Below, in pieces: positions 37,428 to 47,505 of a stretch of 64,000 nucleotides of DNA (position 1 is its first letter; each line of letters opens with the position of its first letter). The notes below the pieces were generated by a model. It did no database searches. It saw only the letters and a list, made by a program, of their open reading frames with translations, and was not told the DNA's origin. A program made the translations under genes and the position numbers. This DNA comes from Hyphomicrobium sp. Lineage in GTDB: Bacteria > Pseudomonadota > Alphaproteobacteria > Rhizobiales > Hyphomicrobiaceae. The DNA lies in assembly GCA_017512425.1 (NCBI GenBank), contig JAFWGI010000005.1, positions 62,001-126,000 on the forward strand, read 5' to 3'.

Positions 37428-38573
37428 ATGCGCCCACAAAGCATCTTCCTTGCGACGGCACTGACCGTCGCGACCGCCAGTTCCGCATTTGCCGTGCAAA
37501 CGGCGGCGCCGGCAGCACCCAAGACGGACATCGTGGTGGAGGAAGTCGCGAAGGGGCTCAAAAACCCCTGGGGCATGCAGTTCTTGGGCGACGGCCGCTT
37601 TCTCGTGACCGAGCGCGGCGGCACCATGCGGGTCGTCGGCAAGGATGGTACTCTGTCGGAACCGGTCGGCGGATTGCCGCATGTCGTCCAGGGCGGCCAG
37701 GCTGGCTTGCTGGACGTTCTGCTGGCATCTGATTTCGCGACGTCAGGATTGATCTATTTCTCGTATTCAGAACCGCGCGGCGGATTTCGCAACGGCACCT
37801 CGGTCGTCCGCGCCAAGCTGACACTGACAGACACCGGCGGCGCGATCTCCGACGGCACCGTGATTTTCCGTCAGGAACCGGCATTCTCGGGCCGCCACCA
37901 TTTCGGCTCGCGCCTTGCGTGGGCGAAGGACGGCACGCTTTTCATCACAACCGGAGAGCGCTCGAGCGAACGCGACAGTGCCCAGGACCTTGGCACGCAT
38001 CTCGGCAAAGTCATTCGGATTAACGCCGACGGCACGGTTCCGAAAGACAATCCCTTCGTTGGACGCGACGATGTCCGGCCGGAAATCTGGAGCTACGGCC
38101 ACCGCAACATGCAAGGCGCGTTCGTGCATCCCGAAACCGGACAGCTATGGACGACGGAGCACGGCGCCCAGGGCGGAGACGAATTGAACACGCCGATGGC
38201 GGGCAAAAATTACGGCTGGCCGGTCATTACCTGGGGCGTCGACTATGACGACTCGCCGATCGGAGAAGGCACATCGAAGGAGGGCATGGAGCAGCCGGTT
38301 TACTACTGGAAGCCTTCGATCGCGACGTCAGGCCTGGCGCTGTACACCGGCGACTTGTTCAAAGGATGGAAAGGCAACATTCTGGCAGGCGGCCTCGCGG
38401 CTGGCGTCGTCGAGCGCCTCGTGCTCGAAAACGGTCAGGTGACTGCCGCTGAGCCGCTTTTGGCAGATCGCGGCGACCGGGTGCGTGATGTGCGTCAAGG
38501 ACCAGACGGTGCTATTTACGTATTGACGGACGAAAGCAATGGGAAGTTGTTGCGGCTATCACCAAAACCGTAG
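37428..38573 (+). CDS. Exported PQQ-type sugar dehydrogenase (soluble GDH/Asd family)
   Basis: A 381-residue periplasmic beta-propeller. The signal peptide is residues 1-22 (cut after AFA). Family features are GLKNPWGMQFLGDGRFLVTE near the start, the substrate/PQQ-contact region SGRHHFGSRLAWAKDGTLFI, SYGHRNMQGA and WTTEHGAQGGDELN. It probably oxidises aldose sugars, but many family members have unknown substrates. It is divergent from dapF. PQQ synthesis genes are not in the window. Confidence 0.9.
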   Translation: MRPQSIFLATALTVATASSAFAVQTAAPAAPKTDIVVEEVAKGLKNPWGMQFLGDGRFLVTERGGTMRVVGKDGTLSEPVGGLPHVVQGGQAGLLDVLLASDFATSGLIYFSYSEPRGGFRNGTSVVRAKLTLTDTGGAISDGTVIFRQEPAFSGRHHFGSRLAWAKDGTLFITTGERSSERDSAQDLGTHLGKVIRINADGTVPKDNPFVGRDDVRPEIWSYGHRNMQGAFVHPETGQLWTTEHGAQGGDELNTPMAGKNYGWPVITWGVDYDDSPIGEGTSKEGMEQPVYYWKPSIATSGLALYTGDLFKGWKGNILAGGLAAGVVERLVLENGQVTAAEPLLADRGDRVRDVRQGPDGAIYVLTDESNGKLLRLSPKP

Positions 38574-39021
38574 GGCCGCGCCGTCCATGCCGTACGTTCT
38601 TGGGCCGTGTGTTCTGGGGGGAGAGTTGAATGCGGCGTAGACACCTAGGCCCGTTCCACCGTGCACGGCCCTACATCGGCCGTCTGTCGACATTTGCCGC
38701 ACGAACCGCACCCGACCGCCATCCGAGCCCCGGCGCGCTTTTCAGCACCGCCTATGCGACGTACCGGCCATGCCGCTGCAACAGCTGCATCGTTCTGACG
38801 CCAGCGGAGCGGGCTTACGAGCGGCGGGTCTTTCGGCTTGCCAAAGCTTGGAGCCGGATGCTCGCATCCGAACGTCGCCCCAAGGTCTAGGAACCTTACC
38901 GATTTATATGGTGCAACGTGACCGTTCTGCACCATTCCTACGAAAATGCGCGGCGCTTGCTTGCGCGCAAGCTTCGCGAGGTAGAAGACTCGCATGCTGA
39001 TTTCGGAGCCGGGAAATCCAC
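38574..39021. other. 448-bp stretch without a firm gene
   Basis: The only candidate is a plus-strand frame at 38630-38890 (86 residues, Arg-rich, with a CRCNSC motif). It follows a GGGGGGAGAG site, but its codon use includes rare AGA and CTA codons and it has no recognisable fold. I do not call it as a gene. The remainder shows no clear hairpin. Confidence 0.4.
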
Positions 39022-39594
39022 ATGCATCGACCCTTCGGACGGATGATCAACGGCATAGCCGTCGTGGCGGCGCTCGCCGTCGTCGAACCGGGATCCGCGA
39101 CGGCGGTTATCGCCGAAGGCGAAATCCATTCGGTGCAAATCGGCGTTTTGGCACACGACGTGCCGGATCTTTGGAGTGGTTTCCAGGTCGAGGCTGATGC
39201 CGCTGACATCAATATTGAAATACAGTTTTCGCGCTCGGTGCCGTTTCTCGGCGGCGTTATTCGCCCGGCGATCGGTGGTACGATCAACACCCGCGGCGAC
39301 ACCAGCCACGCCTACATCGATGCGCGCTGGCAGATTGAAGGCCCATCCAACTTGTTTTTCGGCTTAGGCCTTGGTGCCGCGATCCATGACGGCGAAATCG
39401 GCGGATCAGGCGCTGCGCTCGACGCAAAATGGCTTGGCTCGCGTGTGCTGTTCCATATCCCGGCGGAAGTCGGCGTGCATCTCGACGAGCACAACGATCT
39501 CTCGGTCTACTTCGAGCACACGTCGAATGCCAACACGCAAGACTACAACGAAGGCATGGACCGGATCGGCGTGCGTTACGGTTATCGTTTCTAA
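39022..39594 (+). CDS. PagL-like acyloxyacyl hydrolase (lipid A 3-O-deacylase family)
   Basis: A 190-residue outer-membrane beta-barrel type protein. The signal-like N terminus ends near residue 28. Alternating beta strands follow (for example NIEIQFSRSVPFLGGVIRPA). The C terminus holds the PagL-type active-site region FEHTSNANTQDYNEG, with the catalytic His and Ser, and ends in GVRYGYRF, an outer-membrane C-terminal Phe signature. Deacylation of lipid A in the outer membrane is expected. It may act alongside the PAP2-type lipid phosphatase encoded at 12.6 kb. Confidence 0.83.
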   Translation: MHRPFGRMINGIAVVAALAVVEPGSATAVIAEGEIHSVQIGVLAHDVPDLWSGFQVEADAADINIEIQFSRSVPFLGGVIRPAIGGTINTRGDTSHAYIDARWQIEGPSNLFFGLGLGAAIHDGEIGGSGAALDAKWLGSRVLFHIPAEVGVHLDEHNDLSVYFEHTSNANTQDYNEGMDRIGVRYGYRF

Positions 39595-39618
39595 ACGCCG
39601 AGGCGGCGCGTTGGCGCG

Positions 39619-40905
39619 TTATGCCGCCTCTGACTCGTCGTCGTCGCGCTGGTCTGCAAGCGCCGACAATTCCAGGGCTCCAATCTCTTTAAGCGCCTTG
39701 CCGGCGATGCCTTGCAGGTCTCCGTACATGCCGGCGGTCGCCGCAAGCACGCCCTCAATCTGCACCTGCCGCTTCGCCCAGAGCTTTGTCATTGCCTTGC
39801 GCTCTTTGTCGAGATCGCTCTGCATTTCATCGAACTTTTCGACGATTGCTTCGACACGCTGACGGAACCGCGGGCCGGTCAAATAATCGTAGACGAGCTC
39901 CATTTTGCTCTGCTGCCCTTCGCCAACGATGCGGGCCGTCGCAACGTCGATCAAAAGCTGACGCAGAACGATTGCGATTGGCACGGCGCATCTGAAGTCC
40001 GCGACCCACACGCCATCGACGAGATCGAATGTTTGCACGCCTTTTGGCAGTGCGGTCGATACGATCACCGCGAACTCTGCCTTAGCCCGGCGCTGATCTT
40101 CGCGTAGTTTCGTGATCCAGCCGTCGGTCCAATTCTTGGTCCGCTTCATTTCCCAAAGGATCGCGCCGCACGACTGCCCTGCAGTGCCAGTGACGCGCTG
40201 CACGAGATCGCCACCGAACTCGCCTTTTGGCACCGGCTCGATAGCATCCAGCGGAAAACGCGCGCGCAGCAAATTCTCGAGTTCGAGTTCTAAAACCTCG
40301 CCCTGCAACTGCTGCGAGCCCTGCTCGGCTTTGCGCTTCAATTCTTCGATCTTGTTCTGCATCGACGCGATGATCTGATCTTTTTCCGAGACGCGAAGCT
40401 TCATCGCCTCTTCGGCTTCGAGCTTGGCTTTCGCACGCTCGCTCTCAAGGCCTGCGCCGATCCCCTTCTGGATATTCAACTCCAATTCGCGCTTAGCGTC
40501 TTCCAGCGCGCGCTCTTTGCGTAGCAGCTCGGCCTGCGCCTTCTGAGCCTCGGCAAGTTTCTGGTCGCGGGCCGCGAGCAAGGCCTGCAGTTCGCCAACC
40601 TCTTGCGCCTTGGTCGCCAACTCGGCGGCGGCGAGACGCTTTGCCTTTTGGGCTTCTTCGCCCGCGATCCGCTCGCGCTCCGACACGAGCCGCTGCGCCA
40701 CCGTTTCCTCGAGCGCGGCCGTCTGCGTGGCAAGCTTGGCTTGCTGATCGCGGACCGCGTTCTCGCGCGCAGCGATAGTGCGGTCCTTCTCGGCCAACTG
40801 CCGTTCGAACTCTTGCCGCGTCTTGCCGATCAGCGGCGCCGCCAAGGACTCCGTCAGCTTGATCTCGTGGTCGCACTTCGGACACGTGATGGTCGGCTCA
40901 CTCAC
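39619..40905 (-). CDS. DUF2130 coiled-coil protein
   Basis: A 428-residue protein. A half zinc-ribbon (CPKCDHEIKL) at residues 8-17 is followed by about 180 residues of Ala/Glu/Lys coiled coil. The conserved DUF2130 domain (about 210-380) contains FGGDLVQRVTG and CGAILWEMKRTKNW. The E-x-K after a preceding Asp resembles a PD-(D/E)xK nuclease core. The biological role is unknown. The start is GTG with AGGGAG 7 bases upstream. Confidence 0.88.
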   Translation of the reverse strand: MSEPTITCPKCDHEIKLTESLAAPLIGKTRQEFERQLAEKDRTIAARENAVRDQQAKLATQTAALEETVAQRLVSERERIAGEEAQKAKRLAAAELATKAQEVGELQALLAARDQKLAEAQKAQAELLRKERALEDAKRELELNIQKGIGAGLESERAKAKLEAEEAMKLRVSEKDQIIASMQNKIEELKRKAEQGSQQLQGEVLELELENLLRARFPLDAIEPVPKGEFGGDLVQRVTGTAGQSCGAILWEMKRTKNWTDGWITKLREDQRRAKAEFAVIVSTALPKGVQTFDLVDGVWVADFRCAVPIAIVLRQLLIDVATARIVGEGQQSKMELVYDYLTGPRFRQRVEAIVEKFDEMQSDLDKERKAMTKLWAKRQVQIEGVLAATAGMYGDLQGIAGKALKEIGALELSALADQRDDDESEAA

Positions 40906-41385
40906 GACAGAACTCCCTAAAACGCCAATAGCCCGCGCATCATAACCGATTGTTCGTGTTTTGTATACATATGTTTTTATAATGTTCTTTATAGGCTGAT
41001 TTCGCTATCGAATATGAGTCGGCGACCCCGCGCCGCTCGCCCTTGCAGGTTATCCCAGTCCCATCCCCAGATTGATGGATCACTCTGCCCGTCGTGCCTG
41101 GTTTTCCGAATTCATTGACTTCGGACACTCCTTCCCGCATACGGAGGCCATCCAGACGGCCCTGAATTCAGAGCCGCCGCCCTGCACATGAGGAAACTCG
41201 GGAGGCAGGGGGGTCAACATCCGGCAGCGCGTGGCGCTCCCGGGTGCACAACTGTTTGGGCTCACGGGCTGATCCGCGCGCTGCGGGCCTGCGAGCGGTT
41301 AAACTGCACTCGTAGCGCGCGGGCCCTCCGCCGGGGCGGCGCATAAGCGCCGGGCCGCGGTCGCGGCCTAGGAGTAAGCGCACTT
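40906..41385. other. Atypical 480-bp intergenic region upstream of ffh
   Basis: No supported gene. 40930-41010 is AT-rich compared with its surroundings. On the minus strand, 40940-41140 stays open for 66 codons with a peptide containing GKPGTTGRVIHQSGDGTGIT, which looks like the upstream peptide of a mobile genetic element, possibly a group II intron. I cannot confirm that. I looked for the SRP RNA motif GGAAGGAAGC and did not find it. The last part before ffh is very GC-rich with several short hairpins. Confidence 0.45.
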
Positions 41386-42954
<1,569 letters not shown>

Positions 42955-43014
42955 AGACCGATACTGAAATTTAGACATCCACCTTTTCGAACAGACTGAA
43001 CCAGGAGAACTGAA

Positions 43015-43392
43015 ATGGCCGTCAAGATCCGCCTGTCGCGCGGTGGCGCAAAGAAGCGCCCTTACTACTACGTCGTCGTCGCCCACGGCACGAGCCCGCG
43101 CGACGGCCGCTACATCGAGCAAATCGGCACGTTCGATCCGATGCTCAAGAAGGACAATCCGGAGCGCGTGAAACTAAACGACGAGCGCATCAAGCACTGG
43201 CTGAGCGTCGGCGCACAGCCGACCGATCGCGTTGCGCGTCTGCTTGACGGCAAGGGTCTCGCCAAGCGCGAAGCTCAGAACAACCCGGAAAAGGCGAAGC
43301 CGAAGAAGAAGGCGCAAGAGCGTCTCGCCGCCGCCGCTGAAAAGGCCGCGAAGGCTGCCGAAGCCGCCGCTGCACCGGCTGACGCTTCGTAA
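43015..43392 (+). CDS. rpsP: 30S ribosomal protein S16
   Basis: A 125-residue ribosomal protein. The core [20 protein letters not shown] at the N terminus and [12 protein letters not shown] are diagnostic. A Lys/Ala-rich C-terminal extension of about 40 residues is typical of Rhizobiales S16. AGGAG is present upstream. A strong terminator follows the stop. Confidence 0.98.
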   Translation: MAVKIRLSRGGAKKRPYYYVVVAHGTSPRDGRYIEQIGTFDPMLKKDNPERVKLNDERIKHWLSVGAQPTDRVARLLDGKGLAKREAQNNPEKAKPKKKAQERLAAAAEKAAKAAEAAAAPADAS

Positions 43393-43419
43393 GCATTCGT
43401 ACATCGGCACGCATTTTAG

Positions 43420-43454
43420 AAGCCTTCAGGCGGCAACGCCTGGAGGCTTTGTTG
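43420..43454 (+). terminator. Rho-independent terminator of ffh-rpsP
   Basis: A 13-bp stem (AAGCCTTCAGGCG at 43420-43432, CGCCTGGAGGCTT at 43437-43449, one G-T pair) closes a four-base GCAA loop and is followed by TGTTG after a TTT. It lies 28 bp after the rpsP stop. Confidence 0.88.
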
Positions 43455-43580
43455 CGTCAGCAAGGATTTCCGTGGCCCGGCTTTTGAATAAATCCTCAAG
43501 AGGACAGCGCAATTAACCGTTCTCAACGCCGCGGCATATTCCGCGGCGGCTTATCGATCCTTGTTTGAAGGATGGCTCGT

Positions 43581-43931
43581 ATGTTTCGCAACGGCATTTA
43601 CCGGATCGACTATCGCAACCCAAATGACATGGCGGCTGACGACGCACTTTTTGTCGTGCGCGACGGAAGCATCATCGGCGCCGATAGGCACGGCGGCGTC
43701 TATTCGGGGTCGCAATTCCGCGCTACCGGCGCGCTTGACGGTGTTCGCGTGCAAATGACGGCGCCACCTGGCGGCGAATTCGTTACCGGCGCGATCGCAG
43801 GTCCCGACGGCGCCGCCGTCGATATCGTGAGCAAGCTCGATCCGGCGCGCGATTTCCAGACGGCGACAATCAATGTCGAAGGCGGTTCGGTCGAGATCAG
43901 TGTGGCCTATCTCGGCCCACTGCCCGCGTGA
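43581..43931 (+). CDS. GrlR-like small protein
   Basis: A 116-residue protein. Beginning FRNGIYRIDYRNPN, with DGSIIGADRHGGVYSGSQF and a later VRVQMTAPPGGEF, it resembles the small beta-barrel fold of GrlR-type regulators. Confidence in the family is low to moderate, and no type III secretion gene is near. The ATG at 43581 is preferred because GAAGGA ends 8 bases upstream and overlaps the alternative ATG at 43572. It lies between rpsP and rimM, where Rhizobiales normally have no gene. Confidence 0.6.
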   Translation: MFRNGIYRIDYRNPNDMAADDALFVVRDGSIIGADRHGGVYSGSQFRATGALDGVRVQMTAPPGGEFVTGAIAGPDGAAVDIVSKLDPARDFQTATINVEGGSVEISVAYLGPLPA

Positions 43932-43986
43932 CTATAGGTTTTTGCTTTCGCTTGCCTGATGCGCCGCAACGAGGCATCAAGCAGTC

Positions 43987-44559
43987 ATGACAGGCAACAC
44001 GAAAGACCGCCGCATTCTGCTCGGCCAAATTACGGGTGCGCACGGCATTCGTGGCGACATCATCGTGCGGACGTTCACCGCCGAACCGGACGGCATCGCT
44101 GCGTATGGCGATTTGACCGATAAAGATGGTTTGCGGCCGCTGAGCCTCAAGATCGTACGCATCACCGACAAAGGCGTAGTCGTGCGTATCAAAGGCGTCA
44201 CCGATCGCAATGGCGCCGAAGCTCTCAAGGGCCGCGAGCTCTACGTGTTGCGCTCGCAATTGCCCGAGAGTGATGACGCTGAGTACTACCACGCAGACCT
44301 GATTGGCCTGAACGCAATCACAAGCGATGGCGCGGCGTTCGGCAAAGTCGTCGCCGTGCAAAACTTCGGCGCCGGCGATCTTCTCGAAATCCGAACGCGC
44401 GACGGCCGCGACAGCGAATACATTCCATTCACCGACGCTTGCGTTCCCGTTGTCGATATCAAAGCGCAAACGGTGACCGTCGTGCCGCCAGTCATGACAG
44501 GCGAACCGGAACCGGCTAGCGAAGGCGAGCCCACCGAAGATGGCGGTGCAGACGACTAG
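43987..44559 (+). CDS. rimM: 16S rRNA processing protein RimM
   Basis: A 190-residue 30S-maturation factor that binds S19. The family start ILLGQITGAHGIRGDIIVRT is present, followed by the PRC-barrel-like second domain (YYHADLIGLNAITSDGAAFG, LEIRTRDGRDSEYIPFTDAC). A Glu/Pro-rich tail ends the protein. Normally trmD and rplS follow. Here the next gene is a convergent hydroxylase whose stop overlaps by three bases. Confidence 0.95.
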   Translation: MTGNTKDRRILLGQITGAHGIRGDIIVRTFTAEPDGIAAYGDLTDKDGLRPLSLKIVRITDKGVVVRIKGVTDRNGAEALKGRELYVLRSQLPESDDAEYYHADLIGLNAITSDGAAFGKVVAVQNFGAGDLLEIRTRDGRDSEYIPFTDACVPVVDIKAQTVTVVPPVMTGEPEPASEGEPTEDGGADD

Positions 44560-45857
44560 ATGCGCTCGCCGCGCATGAGCTTCGGCAATTCGCCCGCGAG
44601 GCCTGCGGCTTCCGTCATGATCATCTGCTTCAGTGCCGGCATCTGATCCACCAGCTGAAGGCCGGCACCACGCACGGCGCGCAGAACGGTGTTGTCGATG
44701 CTGAAGCTGCGATTGAGTCCGTCATAAGCCGCGGCCGACATCGTCGTGTCGAAGCGCCGCCAACGGGCATAACGCTCAAGCGCGGGATGATGGCCGAAAT
44801 CCAAGCCGATCCGCGCCGCATCCGTCAACACTTCGATCAATGCGGCCACGTCGCGAAACGCAAGATTGACTCCTTGTCCCGCGACGGGATGCACGCCATG
44901 GGCGGCATCGCCGATTAATGCGAAGCGCGGCGCAACGAAGTCGCGTGCGATCTGCACGCCAAGCGGCCACGACTGCGGTTTGCCCACCAGCGATATCGTG
45001 CCAAATCGCCCGCCGATGCGATGGTCGAGCTCAGCGAGAAACCGCGTGTCATCCAACGCCAGCATTTGAGCAGCTTCTTCATCTGAAGCGCTCCAGGTTA
45101 TGCAGGCGTGGTTGTCCGGCAGCGGCAATATCGCGAACGGTCCTCCTGGCAAGAAGTGCTGGATGGCGACGCCATCGTGGGGCAGCTCGAACGCAACGGT
45201 CGCGACGATGCCGCGCTGGCCGTAACGCCAGCCAGTCGTCTTGATGCCCGCAGCTTGGCGCAGCTTTGACTCGCGCCCATCGGCCGCGACGCAAAGCGCG
45301 GCAACGATCGAGCGCTGATCATTGAGGCCTATTTGCACTGCGGCCGCATCGGCGGCCACGTTGACGGCAGTCGCCGGAACGATCCAATCGATGGACGGCT
45401 TCGTCGCAAGCGCATCATAAAGGGCGCGATGAAGCAGCGGCGCCGGCACCATGAAGGCGGCCGGGTTGCCGTCGCTTGTCTCGGCCTCATACGTTAGTCG
45501 CGTCGGGCGGATGCCGTCGTCGCGCGCAGAATCCGAGATTTCGATTTTTGACATCGCTTGCGCAAATGGCGCAATCGCGTTCCAGACGCCGAGCGACGCG
45601 AGCACCGCTTTCGATCCGGCCCAGATCGTGAAGGCGCGGTTGTCGTTCTGCTGACTATCGCTACGCGCTGCGATGTCTGGCACGGCGCGATCAACAATCG
45701 CGATGCGCACCTCGTCGCCAAGGGCTTGCACGAGCCCCAACGCCAGCGCGAGGCCTGCGAAGCTGGCGCCGGATATCACGATGTCGTAGCGGCCATCTAT
45801 CTGGGCCGCTGTCGGAACCGGTGATTGGGCACGTGTCGGGGCAGGGTGAAACGTCAC
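44556..45857 (-). CDS. UbiH/UbiF-family FAD monooxygenase
   Basis: A 433-residue aromatic-ring hydroxylase of the ubiquinone-pathway type. The FAD fingerprint YDIVISGASFAGLALALGL lies near the start. GRESKLRQAAG forms the DG-motif area, and GDAAHGVHPVAGQGVNLAFRD is the second FAD motif. A GTG start at 45857 is chosen because GAAGGA lies 8 bases upstream; the longer open frame to 45989 overlaps the region before tesB. It is probably one of the ubiquinone ring hydroxylases, but the exact position (UbiH, UbiF or UbiL) is not decided by sequence alone. Convergent with rimM and divergent from tesB. Confidence 0.88.
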   Translation of the reverse strand: MTFHPAPTRAQSPVPTAAQIDGRYDIVISGASFAGLALALGLVQALGDEVRIAIVDRAVPDIAARSDSQQNDNRAFTIWAGSKAVLASLGVWNAIAPFAQAMSKIEISDSARDDGIRPTRLTYEAETSDGNPAAFMVPAPLLHRALYDALATKPSIDWIVPATAVNVAADAAAVQIGLNDQRSIVAALCVAADGRESKLRQAAGIKTTGWRYGQRGIVATVAFELPHDGVAIQHFLPGGPFAILPLPDNHACITWSASDEEAAQMLALDDTRFLAELDHRIGGRFGTISLVGKPQSWPLGVQIARDFVAPRFALIGDAAHGVHPVAGQGVNLAFRDVAALIEVLTDAARIGLDFGHHPALERYARWRRFDTTMSAAAYDGLNRSFSIDNTVLRAVRGAGLQLVDQMPALKQMIMTEAAGLAGELPKLMRGERI

Positions 45858-45967
45858 ATCTGTTGTCCTTCGGCCGGTGGCGGCTTCTGCTTGACAGTTT
45901 AGCCGGTGAACAGGTCCAGTGTCGCCGTCGAAGCGACGCAAAATTGAAATGCAGTTACGAGGCCCGC

Positions 45968-46888
45968 ATGTCGATGCCGTCCGATCCACCGACGCTCACC
46001 CATGACGCCGCAAGCCCGGCGTTGCAAACTTTACTGCGAACGCTGACGCTCGAACGGCTTGGCGAAAACCTGTTCCGTGGACCGAGATCCAGCGAAGGCT
46101 GGCAGCGCGTTTACGGCGGTCAAGTGCTCGGACAAGCGCTCGCGGCGGCGGCGGCGACAGTCGGCTCAGATCGGCCTATTCATTCGCTGCATGGTTACTT
46201 CCTGCTCGGGGGCGATCCCGAACACGAAATCGTCTACGATATTGAACGCATTCGCGACGGCGGCAGTTTCACAACCCGGCGCGTCCGTGCCGTACAGCAC
46301 GATCGCGCCATCTTCTCGATGAGTGCCTCGTTTCATAAACAGGAAAGCGGATACGATCACCAAACCGCAATGCCGGAGGTGCCGCGCCCGGAGACGCTGC
46401 CGCGCGCCAAGGATCTCGTGAGCCGCATGCTGGCGCATTTGCCGGAGAATATGCGGGCCTATTGGGATCGCGAGCACCCGATCGACGTCAGGATTGTCGA
46501 TCCGAGCCGGTACACCAGCCGCGAGCCTCGCGCTGCCACGCAAGCGGTTTGGCTAAGGACCAACGGCCGCCTGCCCGACGTCCCGCACATCCATCAAGCC
46601 GTTCTTGCTTACGCTTCAGACTTCACGCTGCTCGATACGGCGCTGATCGCGCACGGCAAGCTGCTCTTCGACCGTGACATTCAGCTAGCGAGCCTCGACC
46701 ATGCCATGTGGTTCCACAGGCCGTTCCGCGTTGACGACTGGTTGCTCTACGCCCAGGACAGCCCGTCCGCGTTCGGCGCGCGGGGCTATTGCCGCGGGTC
46801 AATTTACGATTCGGTCGGCCGCCTCGTCGCCTCCACGGTTCAAGAAGGGCTCATGCGCATGCGCGACACGGCGTTCGTGCTCAAATAA
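45968..46888 (+). CDS. tesB: Acyl-CoA thioesterase II
   Basis: A 306-residue double-hotdog thioesterase that hydrolyses medium- and long-chain acyl-CoA. The first hotdog contains VYGGQVLGQALAAAAATV and HSLHGYFLLGGDP. The second contains HQAVLAYASDFTLLDTAL, with the catalytic Asp region, and AMWFHRPFRVDDWLLYAQDS. Length fits TesB. The ATG at 45968 follows a GAGG site; ATG at 45974 is two codons on. It is divergent from the hydroxylase with about 110 bp between the starts. Confidence 0.95.
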   Translation: MSMPSDPPTLTHDAASPALQTLLRTLTLERLGENLFRGPRSSEGWQRVYGGQVLGQALAAAAATVGSDRPIHSLHGYFLLGGDPEHEIVYDIERIRDGGSFTTRRVRAVQHDRAIFSMSASFHKQESGYDHQTAMPEVPRPETLPRAKDLVSRMLAHLPENMRAYWDREHPIDVRIVDPSRYTSREPRAATQAVWLRTNGRLPDVPHIHQAVLAYASDFTLLDTALIAHGKLLFDRDIQLASLDHAMWFHRPFRVDDWLLYAQDSPSAFGARGYCRGSIYDSVGRLVASTVQEGLMRMRDTAFVLK

Positions 46889-47008
46889 TAAGCAAATCTC
46901 ATTTGATGCATAAGTTTTAGCCTATACTTTGCCCCGGCTAACGCGCTTCTGAGCGGCGCGCGCAAATTTACGCATTTTAAATCAGTGACTTAAGCGGCGT
47001 GCATCGAG

Positions 47009-47025
47009 TTGGCACGCGTCTTGAC
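47009..47025 (+). promoter_or_regulatory. Likely sigma-54 promoter of glnK-amtB
   Basis: TTGGCACG, a four-base spacer and then TTGAC (47009-47025) match the -24/-12 consensus (TTGGCACG-N4-TTGC) at all but one position. It is about 95 bp upstream of glnK in an otherwise gene-free leader. The context of a PII-ammonium transporter operon makes NtrC-dependent control very likely. Confidence 0.8.
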
Positions 47026-47103
47026 TCTTCCCACGCGGAACCCGGCGCCTACCGTTTTTGCCGGGTTGTCTTTTGCGCATCCGGCGGTGGCCGGAATTCA
47101 TAG

Positions 47104-47457
<354 letters not shown>

Positions 47458-47505
47458 GAGCGCCGCCGGCCAATACTCACTTTCGTCAAATCAGGGAGTT
47501 TACAC

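Noticed and set aside
38630..38890. Plus-strand 86-residue Arg-rich frame with CRCNSC
   Set aside because: It has a good ribosome site but rare codons, no recognisable fold and no context. It is mentioned only within the intergenic entry.
40906..41385. SRP RNA (ffs) next to ffh
   Set aside because: The conserved GGAAGGAAGC core of the SRP RNA was not found on either strand by eye.
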